Shown piece after piece: positions 1 to 11,899 of a stretch of DNA of 64,000 nt. A program made the position numbers and the translations under genes. The stretch lies in NCBI GenBank assembly GCA_028583605.1, contig CM053330.1, positions 16,393,539-16,457,538 on the forward strand. The letters run 5' to 3'. This DNA comes from Dastarcus helophoroides. Taxonomy: Eukaryota > Arthropoda > Insecta > Coleoptera > Bothrideridae. Each line of letters begins with the position of its first letter. The first letter of the stretch is position 1. Under the pieces are notes generated by a model, which worked only from the letters and a program-made list of their open reading frames with translations, searched no databases and was not told where the DNA came from.

Positions 1-384
1 GTAATTCCCCGACATTTTTCAAAATCGCAAAAATGCAATTTTTGCGCCAACTGTTATAAGTTGTATAATTTAATACAATTTGACCAAACTGCTGCGACCC
101 AAAGAAAGATTATTAGTTGTACTACAAATTCAAGCTTTGAAATTTTCAAAAAAAAATATTTTTTTGCCACATAAAAAGACGGTCCACCCCAGTCTCCCCT
201 ACATTTATTAAATTAATACTAATCCCAACTGACAAATAATATTTAAATGATATTAAATTAAATTATGCGTTTGATTCGCATTGCTTCGATTTCGCTCGCG
301 GCGTTACTTCGCCGGGCATGATAGTAACCGCAAGTTTTAGCGTAGTGCCGGGATAGATTGTAATGGCAGAGTTTAGCCGCTAAT
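1..384. other. Left edge, no gene recognised
   Basis: AT-rich DNA with a more GC-rich patch at about 260-384. A 62-codon open frame on the minus strand (446 to 258) covers that patch, but I recognise no family in it and it overlaps the inverted-repeat arm that starts at 385. Nothing else is supported here. Confidence 0.5.
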
Positions 385-466
385 GCAGTACCACGGCCGA
401 CTCTATCTAACAGGCCATGAAGAAACCCTCGATGCGGTGTTGCCAAACGTTAGATGGTTGTCCACT
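385..466 (+). repeat. Left arm of an inverted repeat flanking the P-like transposase
   Basis: Read on the plus strand, this arm matches the minus strand of 3941-4010. Shared blocks include CCACGGCCG, TAACAGGCCATGAAGAA and GATGGTTGTCCAC, with an unmatched stretch between the last two. The arms point towards each other around the transposase pseudogene, so they may be its terminal or subterminal inverted repeats. I could not find an 8-bp target duplication or the canonical P-element end, so that reading is inference. Confidence 0.6.
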
Positions 467-644
467 CCGTCAAAGCCTAGAATACTAAGATCATATTTTG
501 CCGTTCGCTTTATTAGTTTTATAAATTATTATTTGAAGATTTCTTTTACGGTATGTATCGTAACAATATCATAAGTATGTATTTTGTGGCATATGATTTT
601 TAATTACAAAAATTTAATAGATAAGGTAGCGTTTTCTCCTATTT

Positions 645-3448
645 TTATTTATTAAAAGTATTGAGTTTCCTTCTCTTATTATTTGATTCTACCTTTTCGG
701 CACTGGATTCACTGTTTTTATTTTTAATGTAGTTATTTAGTAAAATATTAGAAAAAATTGAAGAAAGCATTATGAGGATAGTCTTATGTTCTCTACCGCA
801 GATACATTGAGAATAAAAATCTTTAAAAATATATCTTGGGATGCACTTAAAAAAGTAAGATGGCATAAAATATCTTTTTGGTTACACTCTTTTAGAAAAG
901 CATATTCGGTGGATGAATCATTTATAATTTTTTCAAAGAGAGCACATATATGAAATAAAAAAGTTTTAACAATGTCTGTAGGAATACTTAAACCACCGCG
1001 TTGTAAATAATTAAAATACTCATTTTCAATATAAGTTCCTTTACTTTCTGTAATCAGAAAAATACAAACATTGCATTTTAGTTTTTTTGACACTTTGAAA
1101 GACGCATAACCAGATATGTATATTTGAGCGGATTCGTCTATTTGGTATTCATTTAAATATTCTGTTTCCAGTATATGTAGAAATTTGTCGCTTTCAGTAT
1201 TTTTCGAAATGTTCCAGTCAAGATCGGATTCATTACAGCAGTTCCCAGTATATTTTTGAATTTCAGAAAGTGAAAAGGTAGTTCCGGAAGCTTTTTTAAA
1301 CACATGTTTAAGTCTTATTTTTTTTTTCTGCATTAATTATTTCGTCAAAACTGACATTGTAATTGCTACCACCTAATAGTCTATATTTACCAAATCTCTT
1401 TTCTAATTTTTCAGTTGTAAATTTACCCGGTAAAATATATGATATTTTAAATTGTTTAAAAGAGTATTCAATTATTTCTAACAAAACAGAAGTACTATGA
1501 CGAATGGCAGAATACGTATCATTTGTAAGCCGACCGTTATTGTTAAGTTTTTGCCAAGTATCTAACCATGTTATAAATTTTTTTAAATATTCAATTCGAA
1601 AATCATTTGTTCCAAAAATAGGTTCACACCATTTATTTCTTTTAATGGTATGTTTGATGACGCTTGTGTTATTTACAATATCCCACCAATGTCTTATAAT
1701 TTCCAAAAAGTTTGCCGTGTCCTGAAAACCATATTCTATTAAAGAAGAAATAGTAGAATAGTCACATACATTGTCTGCTAAATAAACTTTTTGTCGTTCA
1801 AGGTTGTTAGGATATACTGTTTTATGATTAAGTTTGTATGCTTTCTTTATTACCATATTTTTTTCTTTGTTATATACATCTTTTATGTCCTGGAATTTTG
1901 CATTTTTAATCTCATTAAAATTTTCAAAACTGGGATATACAAATGCGTTGTCTAAATTTTTTAAATTTCGCCAATTATTAATTATATTTTTAAAAATATG
2001 GACAAAATCATAAGTGACATATATATTACTTTGAGGAATGTCAGGATTTGGGAAAAACGATAAATTATTGGTTAAATTTAAAAACATTGACCGATTGATT
2101 CTGTGATTATCTGTTATTATATCTAAAACTGTAAAGCCACATTTTTGAATTAAAGAAATTACATTTAACGTGATTGGTGCCATTTCAATACCTTTAATAT
2201 TATGTACTGGCAATAATTTGACAATTTCGGAAAAGTTTCCAAAAGCCGAACATATCATAAAAGCCAAAATCGTTGTAGCCAGTGAATTGTCATTAGAAGC
2301 TATACCTAATAAATTTTTTCCCCTATAGTCCAATCTCTTGCTAATATATACTTCATCAATTAAAAGAACAACAATTTTTTCATTGGGTTTTAAAGAATTA
2401 GAATCAGTGATATTTGGATAGGTATTTGGGGTAACATCAAGACTGGATGAAATGTATTGGAGATATCTTTTAGTTGGCAAATTAAAATAATCTCGCATTA
2501 AATCATATGCACAAGGAGAAAGTGTGTACAACATAAAAGACATAATTATGGTTTCTGAAGAGTAGCGTTTTTTTTTAATAATCATGAACTGTACCTGATT
2601 GATCAAGATTGGTAATATATTATTTAAATTATTACTACCTTTTGAATCATCCACAGCCTCTAAATTATCAGAGTCTGCCATCAGTGTTTTAGAAGCTTGA
2701 GTCAAAAAATATATACTTTTTTCTATTAAAGCCCTAAAGGATTGAGCGATATTCGTTTGATCTTTGTATCTAACTAATAAATTTTCTAGCTGGGACCACC
2801 TAGTTAATTTTAAATCAAAAGGTAGAATCCAGTTTAAATCCTTAAAGGTTAATTCTGTTTCATTTACAAAAACCTTAACAACCATATTTACATCTACTGA
2901 AATCTGATTGACAATTTTAATCATCTCCTCGGTTAAAAATAAATTTTCTAATCTTTTATCACTTTTATTGTCCAAGACTCAGAAATATTGATTTGCTTAA
3001 GATGATTCAAAACTAAATCGTCAAAACTATTAATTAAGTCTGATTTTTCAAATGACTCGTTTAATTCGTCATGACGAGCTAAGGTTTCATTATATCTCTC
3101 TTCCGGATTTTTTCTTGGAATAGGTACTTTTTTAGATAAATATTGAGGTAGATTTGGAAAAATTGAAGGCACAGAATTAGGTTTAAGTTTAGTTTTTGAT
3201 GGAATTTTCGTCACCTTTCCGTCTGGTAGTAAAAAATTATCTTCCCTAATATCGCTTTCTAAAAAATGCTTACTACAAACAGCTGGATATTTAGAAGGAC
3301 ACCAGTCATCTCGGGGGATAGCTTTTAGCCATTTACTTTTTAAAATACCATCCTTTGGAAAACCAAAGGTAGATACCATAGATTCTCCAGCTTTTAAAGA
3401 ACTATTATAATTGGATTTGCATCCAGGGACGCATCAAGTTTTTGGCAT
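645..3448 (-). pseudogene. P-element / THAP9-like transposase, broken by a nonsense codon and frameshifts
   Basis: Three overlapping open frames on the minus strand form one transposase. The first (from ATG at 3448) is a THAP zinc-finger domain: a CVPGCKSNYN start, a later CSKHF and the closing LKPNSVPSIF. Its fifth codon is TGA, where relatives usually have the cysteine before CVPGC. The second (2975-1308, 555 residues) is the RNase H-like core, with catalytic candidates Asp207 (LLIDEVY), Asp289 (IITDNHR) and Glu525 (LEKRFGKYR) and the D-x2-H-x2-KN motif near residue 323. The third (1333-770) carries the family's ISGYASFK and LQRGGLSIP motifs. The joins lie at 2948-2975 and at a ten-T run near 1318-1327. 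A frame at 866-645 ending in KRRKLNTFNK may be the true C-terminus after another shift. P transposases bind their inverted repeats and cut and paste the element. This copy cannot make the full protein; P-type introns could explain one join. Confidence 0.85.
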
Positions 3449-3756
3449 TATGTTTGTTAGACGTCAAAAAACTTACCCGTTTACAAGTTTACAAATTTTG
3501 AAATAAAATAAACACTAAACCTGCGTATCTCACATAAAACTAAAAAAACATACACTATTTTTTTTTAATAACGTTCCGTATTCACTTAATTGAAAACGAC
3601 GTAACAACAAATCACGCAACTAAGAAAAAAAACACAACTTTAACGTAAAATCAAAAGGGATATTTATGTCCACTAAATCTTAGCGAAAACACGGGTCACT
3701 AAACAATTTAAGCGGGTTTCCACAGTTGAATTTGTGAAATTAGCTGTGTTTTATCA

Positions 3757-3979
3757 CTAGTTTTCGATCAAACCAACACTATGAATATTTTTTCTACACA
3801 ACCACAAGAAACAAATTATTATCTTTTCAATAATAATGTAACTATGATTAGCAAAAATCGCTGTAATTTGTTTAGCTGCCGGCATGTCACCATAACCAAC
3901 AACTGCAACAAGTAAAAGTACAAGTGTGAGGGTGGCTAGGGTGGACAACCATCCCTTGTTGCCAAATTTCCTTCTTCAT
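3757..3979 (-). other. Open frame with signal-peptide-like start, frame disturbed
   Basis: On the minus strand ATGAAGAAGG at 3979 lies just before a strongly hydrophobic stretch (LATLTLVLLLVAVVGYGD) that looks like a secretory signal followed by a short tail. The ATG is one base out of frame with the hydrophobic stretch, and a TGA precedes it in its own frame. The same ATGAAGAA stands in the left inverted-repeat arm near 418. It may be a chance frame in the transposon end or a captured first exon. I recognise no family. Confidence 0.25.
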
Positions 3980-4010
3980 GGCCTGTTACTTAAGACGGCC
4001 GTGGCAGTAC
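3941..4010 (-). repeat. Right arm of the inverted repeat flanking the P-like transposase
   Basis: The reverse complement of this stretch aligns with 385-466 (see that entry). The distance between the outer ends of the arms is about 3.6 kb, which fits an element with one transposase gene. Confidence 0.6.
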
Positions 4011-4303
4011 GCCACGATCAGTAGGTACTGCGGAAAGAGCAGTGCTTTTTCGCCCTTGCAGAAGCATATGAAGCTTTCTATGCGCGCAAACGTACAACGT
4101 TCAAATACCTCGTCGCTGAAACTGTGGAGCACACAGTTCCTTACTCGATACAAATATTATGTTTGCATCTTTTTTCATGAATTGGGGCATTGCTACTAAT
4201 AAACTGATATTAACCTTAAGGGTTATATATCTATAATGTACAAGTACATATAAAGAAAGAGCAAAAGAAAAAAGACCTCATATTAAAGGTTATTGATAGA
4301 TGG

Positions 4304-4354
4304 AAATTGGGGGTGCTGCAGTTCCGCAGTGCCTACATGCGAGCCGCCACTGAA
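4304..4354 (+). repeat. Dispersed 50-bp repeat, copy 1
   Basis: The stretch starting AATTGGGGGTGCTGCAG and ending GCCGCCACTGA recurs with few differences at 36901-36952. Outside these borders the two loci do not match. It reads like the end of a dispersed element, family unknown. Confidence 0.7.
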
Positions 4355-4579
4355 GATAATTAACTTTAAATGCAATCGGAAAATTTTCAAAAAAAAAAGT
4401 TGAATAACTTGGGAACTCAGTCTTCTTGCTTTCTTGTATGGTATACAAAGTCAGTCTAAAATTTGACGAGGAATCTAAAAATTGAATAATATGTAATGTC
4501 TTCCATTTAAAAAACTGTAATCAAAATGCCGACGCCATCCCAAATATGTCCAACGTTGGAAGATGTTTTACACATCGTG

Positions 4580-4666
4580 CGACGCCGGCTTAACAGGATT
4601 GAAACCATTCTACGTCTGACAGTTGCTCCTGATTTAAGGCCAATTGAAAACATATGGGGACTTTAG
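4580..4666 (+). pseudogene. Tc1/mariner transposase C-terminal remnant
   Basis: The plus-strand frame ending at TAG 4664-4666 reads APDLRPIENIWGL. This matches the conserved SPDLNPIENxW block around the third catalytic residue of Tc1/mariner transposases. About 13 upstream residues (RRRLNRIETILRL) stay open in the same frame. The first two catalytic aspartates and the DNA-binding part are absent. It is a short dead fragment; I cannot assign a subfamily. Confidence 0.6.
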
Positions 4667-5049
4667 TTTTTGATCATGAAGGTTGACATAAGAGAATTTA
4701 ACATAAACTAGTGTCATCCGTTTTATTGTGAGATGCATGCCAATTGAGATATCATGCATTTGACTTTCGCAATTAAAGCGGGGGTCTGGTAAATTGCTAA
4801 GTACGATTTGGCTCTCGGATTTAAATGCTCTGTTGAGGGGGTTAGGAGAACAGAGACGGAAGGGGTTTCGGAGGGGAATTGAGTAAGAAGTTCGGTTTAC
4901 GTCGTTCGAATTCGCAATCTTTCATATCGTCACTTTATTGATATATGATACTGTGCAACTCGATCCATTTGGATATCTTAAGGAAGTGTGCATGTTGCTG
5001 ATAGCAGTTGGTTTAGTATTCATATTTGTTTGTAAACTTGCAAGCGCAG

Positions 5050-8000
5050 ATTTTGACCTGTTTTTTTAATTAGTATTTTTTTGTCGCGCTTTGATAAACC
5101 ATTAAAACAGACAAATTGACAAATATTTTTTGAAAATTTCGACTTTTTGACAATTGGATTGTTGAAATTTTACCAAAAAAAACCGAAAGTTTCCCGAAAA
5201 ATATTTTCTTCGGACATTATTATTTATTTATAGAAATTTGACCTTTTTCTATGTAAATATCGATATAATCTCAAAATTTCGTTTTTTTTTAATTTTGTAT
5301 TTAGGCATTTAACTTTTATTTTTCTTTTCATAATTTTCCTGAATGGGCCTTTTTTTCTATTTGTGAAATTGAGTCTTAATTGCCCAATTTATTTTTCTAC
5401 ATCGATTTTTTTTTAAATTCCGAGAAGATTTTTTGAACATTCTCGACTTTGTATCTACTAATTTCCATTTTATCCAAATTTTGAATTATTTTAACAAAAT
5501 CGCAAGTCTAAATTCAAAATTTTGTCCGTAAAGAGTTGCAAGACTTTTTTTAGAACTCGTAATTCTAATTTTGTTATTCCAGAGTTACAAAAAAGTATTT
5601 ATTTTTTAATTAAATACGGAATTTGAGAATAAGGTGAAAGCTTAAGATTTAATTTTGGGGATTAAACTTGAAAATCGGAAAAAAGTGAAATATCAAGATT
5701 TATAAAATAATTCAAAACCTATCACATTTTTTAAAATTGGAGACTTTTTTGAAATCTACAGAGTTTCAAGTTTTCACTTGTAACTACTATTTTTTTTGCT
5801 TAATTTTGGGCATCACAATTGAAATTTCGTTATTTAGGTCGAAATTTCAGTAAACAACTTTAATATTTTAAGACCTATTTGACTATTCAACTTTAAGACC
5901 AAAATTTTGTGAAAGAAGTGAAAATTTCGAGTTTAAAATTACAAATTAAAATTTCAAAAAAATAGTCAAAATTTCGCAAAAAAATTTGGAATCTTGTTTA
6001 GAAACTTTTTAAATTTCTCAAAAAAAAAAATAGAAACTATTTTTTAATTTCGACTTCAGAAACAAAATGTGAAGAATAAAGTCAAAATTTTGAGACTAAA
6101 ATCGAAATTCCAAGAAACAAGTTCAAAATGTTGAGATTATGAAGTCGAGAGTTTAAGAAAAATTGAAATACAAAAATAGTCCCCTGAAACCAAGAAAGAT
6201 TAAAAAACACAACAAAGGTTGCTCTAACGCGTTTCGACAGCCAAGCTATCATCTTCAGTAACTTTCTGACTCTCTCGACTAAAATGTCAAATTTTTATGT
6301 TATTTAAAGAGTTTTATTAAAATTTAGACTTTTAAAAACAAAATTTCGGGAAACGAGTGAAAATTCTAAACTTGAAAATGAATATATTTACATAAGTTCT
6401 GAAAAAAATATCGAAAAGTTTAAATTGGAAATTTCAAATTATTTTCTTAAAACTTAGACTTTGAAATAGAATTTCCATTTTACAAATGTCACTTTTTATT
6501 CATTTTTATTTATTTATTTTCTTTTTAGAAACCATATTTCCTTAAACTCGAATTTAGGATCCGGAATTTGAGATTTAAATCAAAATTCTGGAAAAAACTT
6601 TGAACAAAATTATGCCAGAAATTTAAAAATTTTTCATGGAATTTTGAAATTAAAAAAGACGTTTCATGAAATGTTAGTTTACTTCAAAATTTAAAAAATA
6701 TGTTTTTCTTTTGCTATTTTCATTTTGACTGGAAAGTAAAGGCTGAAAATTTAATTTTTCTTTCTACAATTGCAATTCCAAATAAAAAAAAACAATTTCA
6801 GATTTAAATTGGAAATTTTAAAACAATAGCCAAAATTTTTAAACAATTCTAATTGTTCTCTTTAGAATTGTACCTTGAATTATCAAAAAAAAAACACTAT
6901 TTTATATTTGAACTGAAATTTTTGAAAAATAGAAACAGATTTAAAAAAAAATTAGATTAATGTAGTAAGGAAGTTCTCGAGTTCCCATTAGTCACAAAAC
7001 TTTGATTTTAAATTGAAATATTCGATATTCTTGTCGGCGTTTTCTATGGAATTTCAAAATCTCTAGTAAAAATCGAATAGTTTAGACTTTAAATTCAAAA
7101 TTTCGAGAGAAAAGCTTGAAATTGGGCTAACGAATTGCAAACTTATAAAAAAATCCTTTGACACGTATTCCTTCTTTCAGTTCTCTAAGCAGGTAAAGTA
7201 CATAGAAATAGGTGACTTAAAAATACTTCCTTTTACCCTTTTTGTTTCCTGTTAATTCCTTTAAAATTCACATATACTTTTCTACAAAGATACGAAAGCA
7301 CAGTCTCTTCTCGAAATTACGAATTTTCGCTGAAAATTCTTCTTTGTTGGCACTTCGGCTTTACTCTCAAAATTCAACTTTTTTTGAAAAATTTGACTTT
7401 GAGACAACTTTTTTCTAAATTTTCACATTCGTGCCTTTTGAAATGTTTCCATTTTTTTAAATTTCGGTTTTCTAATAATTTCGACTCTTTTTCTAACAAT
7501 TCGAAATTTTGAAAATGTTGACCTGGTAGGAATTATTCGTTTGTTCACCTTTTTAAAATGTCGAAATTGTCAAAAAAGCAAAATTTTTTAAAGGAATTCG
7601 AGACCTACAACAAAATAAAAATTTCCAGAAAAAGTTGAAATTTTGACAAATTAGGAAGTTCCAAAAATAGCACTATTTTAGAAAAAGAGAAAATTTTGAA
7701 ATGGTTACAATTTTCTAATTAAGTCAAAATTTTGTTTTTTTTTAAATGAGTATTTGAAATAAGTGGAAATTTTAAAACGTCCAAGTCGTAATCATTAAAA
7801 AAGTAGAAATTAAAAATGTCAAATTCTTCAAGAAAAACTAAATATTTTGGAAAAAAGTTAAAAATATGTATCAGAAAATAGCAATTCTTAAGAAACGTCG
7901 AAATATTTAGTGAGTGGTCGAAATTTTCAAAATTAAATAAGGAAAAGTCGAAATTATCATAAAAATCATATTCCTCAAAAAAACTCATAATTTTCAAAAA

Positions 8001-8130
8001 CAGTCCAAAGTTTTAAGATGTCGAAGTTGTGAAAAAGGTTGAGATTTAAAAAAAAATAGATTTTCAAAAAACTATCGAAATTTTGGAAAAAGCGAAAATT
8101 TTCGAAGAATTCAAAATTTTCTCCTATCGT
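5050..8130. repeat. Degenerate AT-rich repeat block 1
   Basis: About 3 kb built of short variants of one theme: T-runs, GAAAATTTCGAC or its complement GTCGAAATTTTC, and A-runs, at irregular spacing. C and G occur mostly inside the GTCGAAA/TTTCGAC word. Orientation changes within the block: C-poor T-rich wording before about 5470 and around 7360-7500, A-rich wording around 5880-6600 and 7560-8110. A Phe/Asn-rich minus frame at 7719-7997 is a by-product. No gene is visible. Confidence 0.75.
6183..6258 (-). repeat. Penelope-associated motif with hammerhead-like core, copy 1
   Basis: On the minus strand: CTGAAGA, then a T, then GATAGC-TTG-GCTGTC, then GAAACGCGTT. This gives a hammerhead box 1, a 6-bp helix II, box 2 and a palindromic ACGCGT helix III. 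Pairing of helix I is weak. Related copies lie at 11731-11806 and 38937-39003. The flank CCTGAAACCAAGAAAGAT also recurs as both arms of a fold-back at 41910-42021. Confidence 0.5.
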
Positions 8131-9589
8131 CAAGGTAAGAACTTAATATCTGCATATAAATACCTATTAATTAATTATGTGAAAAACAATTTCGTTCTTT
8201 GCAGATATAAGTGGTCGATTTTGGTCTACAAGTGATGCTAGTAGAATAGAACATTTCCAATTTAAATGATATAAAATCAATTTTTCTTTTTTTGCTTAAA
8301 TCTGTCATAGCATTTATTTACCTTAACAATTTATATTTTTCCAAAGAGTAATATAAAAATGTTAATTAGGAGAGAAAAAAATTCTTCTAAACATATTAAA
8401 ACAAAAACCACTAAATATTCAGTAAATGATTGTAAGCTACAAATACTAAACAATTCATTTTACTTTCAAACTCTGGTAGAACAAATGTTTTAATATTGTT
8501 TATTATTGTGATATATCCGCCGTGCTTAGATAAAGAAATATGAGCTTGGAAGCCGAAGATACTTCGTTCGCCGATGACCTATTGGGGAAGGGGCAAAAAT
8601 TTCTCTGCTCCGCATCACGTTCGTCTCCGTACCCTGCCTGACCTGAGTGCGGACAATTGAAATCTAAGCGCAATTTTTACGCCAAACACCGCTCTCCCAT
8701 TTTACAAATGGTGCCTTTATTTTTTAACATTTTGTTTTCAAATTTGGAGAACTTATGAAGCAAGGATGACGAATTCGCGCTTTGGAAGTACTTTTTTCAA
8801 ATTGTACGCCCATTTGTGAGAATACTAAGAAAAAAATCAAAAATCTGCTTCCAAAGCCCAAATTTTCCAGCATTTCCAAACATTATTACCAAATCTTATT
8901 AAATTCTAAGCGATAGTATTGACATAGTTTGTAAAAATGGCAAGCGAAGAATTTCGACATTTTAAGAATACCAGACCGCCGCCTTAATTAAGTTTTCTGT
9001 GTAATGTTCAATTTTATTGAAAAGAAATAATTAACTTTTTATTGGTATTCTTTTAATTCCAGATATTTTATAGACGTATTGTACACATTACCACATATCA
9101 GATATGCGGAAAGTGGTGCATAAATGGAATATTACAGTGTTATTACAAGTCTCTGACCTCAATTACATCCACTCGTAAAGAGCTGCTAGAAAACGAAAAC
9201 GACCCTGCACCTTGTGCTGAATGACGGATTGGTTGGCATGTAATGCAGTGAATTATGTACTTGTAAGAAATTCGGTTTAATAGTGGATGTAAACTAGGGC
9301 CCCACATGTTTGCGACATAATTCCAGACCCGCTTTTCTCACCGATTATCCCAGAGGGACAATACAGACAAAGGTGTTTAGGAACTTAAACTAGAAACGAG
9401 ATAATTAGAACGGAGGAGATGCAAGGAGCCATAAAAGTACTTTGTACTCGATATTAGCGTTTTATAAGCCAAGTTAGCAGCTTTGGCTTAAATCAATAAA
9501 TGATGCATCCTAAGTACAGTCTACAGTTCAATATATTCCAAAATACTAAATTATAGCTTTTAAATGAATTCTGTTATTAATCCAAAGGA
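8131..9589. other. Intergenic, no gene recognised
   Basis: AT-rich sequence of higher complexity than the neighbouring repeat. There is a more balanced stretch at 8510-8700 and again around 9060-9480. I see no coding frame, RNA gene or repeat border that I can support. Confidence 0.4.
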
Positions 9590-9835
9590 CATTCGTTGGC
9601 CATGGCCATAGTTTCTCTGGGGACCAATAGGTGACGGTAGTACTGGGAAGTCACACGCTTGACTTCCGTGAATTCTTTAGTTCTTACTTGTCAGAACATT
9701 TGTTAGCATTCAAGTTGGATATACCAACCTGACGAGATCTAACAAGATCGAAACCGGCATTTGGTTTCCAAACTACGAATCTAATAAATAAATGTTCAAA
9801 CCTATCGGTCTTTGTTGCATTAGGACATTTGTTAA
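9590..9835 (+). mobile_element. Hammerhead-ribozyme repeat (retrozyme-like), partial copy
   Basis: This is the 3' two thirds of the repeat described at 60969-61502, in the same order: ATGGCCATAGTTTCTCT, a GGTAGTACT stretch, ACATTTGTTAGCATTC, the ribozyme at 9723-9765, then ATGTTCAAACCTAT. Its 5' part is missing or diverged. Non-coding. The best explanation is a non-autonomous element whose RNA carries the ribozyme. Confidence 0.7.
9723..9765 (+). ncRNA. Hammerhead ribozyme, partly degraded
   Basis: Box 1 CTGACGA (9729-9735), helix II GATCT/AGATC closing an AACA loop, box 2 GAA, palindrome-derived helix III ACCGGC, cleavage-site A, and helix I ACCAAC against TTTGGT. Two changes weaken it: one helix I mismatch next to the core, and C for U in the base that pairs with A15.1. 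Sister copies at 27785, 61027 and 61260 have the intact versions. Confidence 0.75.
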
Positions 9836-10212
9836 GCTAAAAAAAGTGCAATTACTTTGTTTCCTTTGTGCTTCATTATTACTATCTTTTCTAGTGAAAG
9901 GCTTTAGGGGTCAGTGGGAGTCATTCATTTAGCATTTTATTGCATTTTTGCATCTCAGTAGATTTAAAATAAAACCAAAGCCCTCATTTTATTATCGAGC
10001 GTTTTAATTCAACCTCAACTCGGATGCATTCTCTTTTGATATAATGATTAAAACTAGCGCCCAGCTTTTTCTTTCGTCCTTCTTTTTTCTTTGTTCATTG
10101 CAGTATCATCTTTACAACGTTTAAATTGCATTTTATTTGTATGTGGTTCTGCATATTAATTAAAAACGAAATATTTTATGATCACAACGAGGTTTAGAGC
10201 AAACTCTGTAGT

Positions 10213-10445
10213 TTTTCAAAGTGAAAACTTCTTTAGGCGCGTTGAGCGACTTTAATAGGGGATAAACCTATGGTTTAGCGCACTATCACGCTAATTTACG
10301 TTACCAACATGCGCAATTCTATCAGTGTATTTGTATAACATTAGAGCATGATGGTAACATAACTTAGCGCGATGGTGACGTGAAACCATAAGCATACCCT
10401 TATGAAATACCGGCCAACGCGCCTAAAGAAATCTGCACTTTAAAA
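10213..10445. mobile_element. Small MITE with ~30-bp terminal inverted repeats
   Basis: The left end AAAGTGAAAACTTCTTTAGG continues into CGCGTTG. The right end read in reverse is AAAGTGCAGATTTCTTTAGG followed by CGCGTTG. The interior is non-coding. Related partial copies lie at 40910-40990 (left end) and 61790-61920 (right end). No clear target duplication was found. Confidence 0.65.
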
Positions 10446-10466
10446 ATACGTGATCGGCACCGGGGT

Positions 10467-10650
10467 CTAAACTAGGCATGTTATGGAGCTCCGTAACGGT
10501 AACCGAAGCTGTCGGATATCCAAAATGAAAAATATCCGAATCCGTAACTGAAACCAATATAATTGTTTTGGATATTTTCGGATGTTGTTTAAAATAATTT
10601 TGCTAATTCCAGACGACGACTTTTTTGGTCGATTAAAATTATGAGACAAA
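10467..10650. repeat. Short degenerate repeat of CGGATATCC/AACCGAA words
   Basis: Closely spaced variants of GTAACGGTAACCGAA, GGATATCC and AAAATATCCGAA. It looks like the end of a hAT-like element of the type that also appears at 14700-14830 and 33140-33245, but I could not find a partner end. Confidence 0.35.
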
Positions 10651-10734
10651 CTTGCTGATATTTCATCCTACCTCATTCACTATTACCACGGCCACTACTT
10701 TCTTTAACGTGTTAAATAAATCGATTTTTCTTAA

Positions 10735-11690
10735 TTTAGACACTTCCAAAAATTCGATTCTTTTGAAAATCTCACCTTTTTAATTCTTCCATTTCATTTT
10801 TTTTTAATTTTAACTTTTTGTGGGGATATAAATTTTTTACAAAATTTCGATTTCAGTTCAACATTTCGATTTTCTTTATCAAAAGTTCGACTTTTTTCAA
10901 AATTTCTTATTTTTAAATGTTTGGCTTTTCAAAACTTCGCCTTTTTGAAAATTTCGACCTTTTTCAAAACTGGTACTTTTCAAGATTTCAAGATTTCTTT
11001 GAAAACTTGATAATAAAAAAAATTGATAACGTCGAGTCTTAAAAGGGTTTTTTAAACATTTTGACTTTATTTCAAAGTTTAGAATTTTTTTGCAACGTTT
11101 CGACTTCTTGTCAAAGTATGGGCTGTTTAAAAAAGTTTTTCTCAAAATTTTGACTTTGTCAAAATATTTAATTTACTGGTTTTGAAACTTTCGACTTTGT
11201 TATGCTTCAACTGTTTCCGAAAATTTATACCTAATATTTTGAAATTTCAATATTTATTCCAGAATTTAGCATTTTCTTGAAAATCTCAACTTTTCTAAAT
11301 TTTAAATTCTCAACTTTTTCACACCTTTTTTCAAAATTTTAGTTCTTTAACTATGTACTTTTTAAAATTATGACTTTAATTGAAAATTTTATTATTTTAA
11401 ATTGCTACATTTTTTGAAATTTTTTACTATAATTTTATTTTTCTTCTAATAATATTTTTGAAAATTTAGACTTTTCCAAAATGTCGACTTTTTTTTAAAT
11501 TTTAATTTTTTAAAATACTATGCTTTGAAAAATTTAATTATCCAAAATTTTTAACTTCTCAAAATTTCTACTTTTCTGATAATTTTGGCTTTTTTTTAAT
11601 ATTTAGATTTCGAAAATTTTGTATGTTATTGAAAATTTAACTGAATTTTTTTTTAAATCTATACTTTTTCTTTGGTAGAAAGGAATAATT
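10735..11690. repeat. Degenerate AT-rich repeat block 2
   Basis: Same theme as 5050-8130, here almost all in the T-rich orientation (AAATTTCGACTTTTT words). The open frame at 11145-10897 is a shadow of the repeat. Confidence 0.7.
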
Positions 11691-11730
11691 CTTGCTTGTC
11701 TTCAAAAATTAATTTACAAATCTTATCTCA

Positions 11731-11806
11731 TGAATCTAAAAAAGATTAAAAAGCACAACAACAGTTGTTCTAACGCGATTCGATGGCCTACCTATCATCT
11801 AGTTTG
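11731..11806 (-). repeat. Penelope-associated motif, diverged copy 2
   Basis: Matches 6183-6258 over the AAAGATTAAAAA, TTCTAACGCG and TATCATCT blocks, but with base changes in both hammerhead-like boxes (CTAGATGA and GAATC on the minus strand). It is unlikely to be active. Confidence 0.45.
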
Positions 11807-11899
11807 AAAATAATAGCTTTGCTATCAACTAATACTAATCAGTTTTTAAATTTACGCTACTTTTGAAATTTTAAAGTATCTTTCATAATTTTAACTTTG

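Noticed and set aside
3978..4199. Plus-strand frame with RYCGK, looked at as a possible insulin-like peptide
   Set aside because: Only this short stretch resembles a B chain; the further cysteines, an A chain and a signal peptide in frame are missing.
7719..7997. Long Phe/Asn- or Lys-rich open frames in the AT-rich blocks (also 21066, 34716, 36237, 39036, 58618-59013)
   Set aside because: They follow the repeat wording, change with its orientation, and show no domain; they are by-products of stop-poor repeat sequence.
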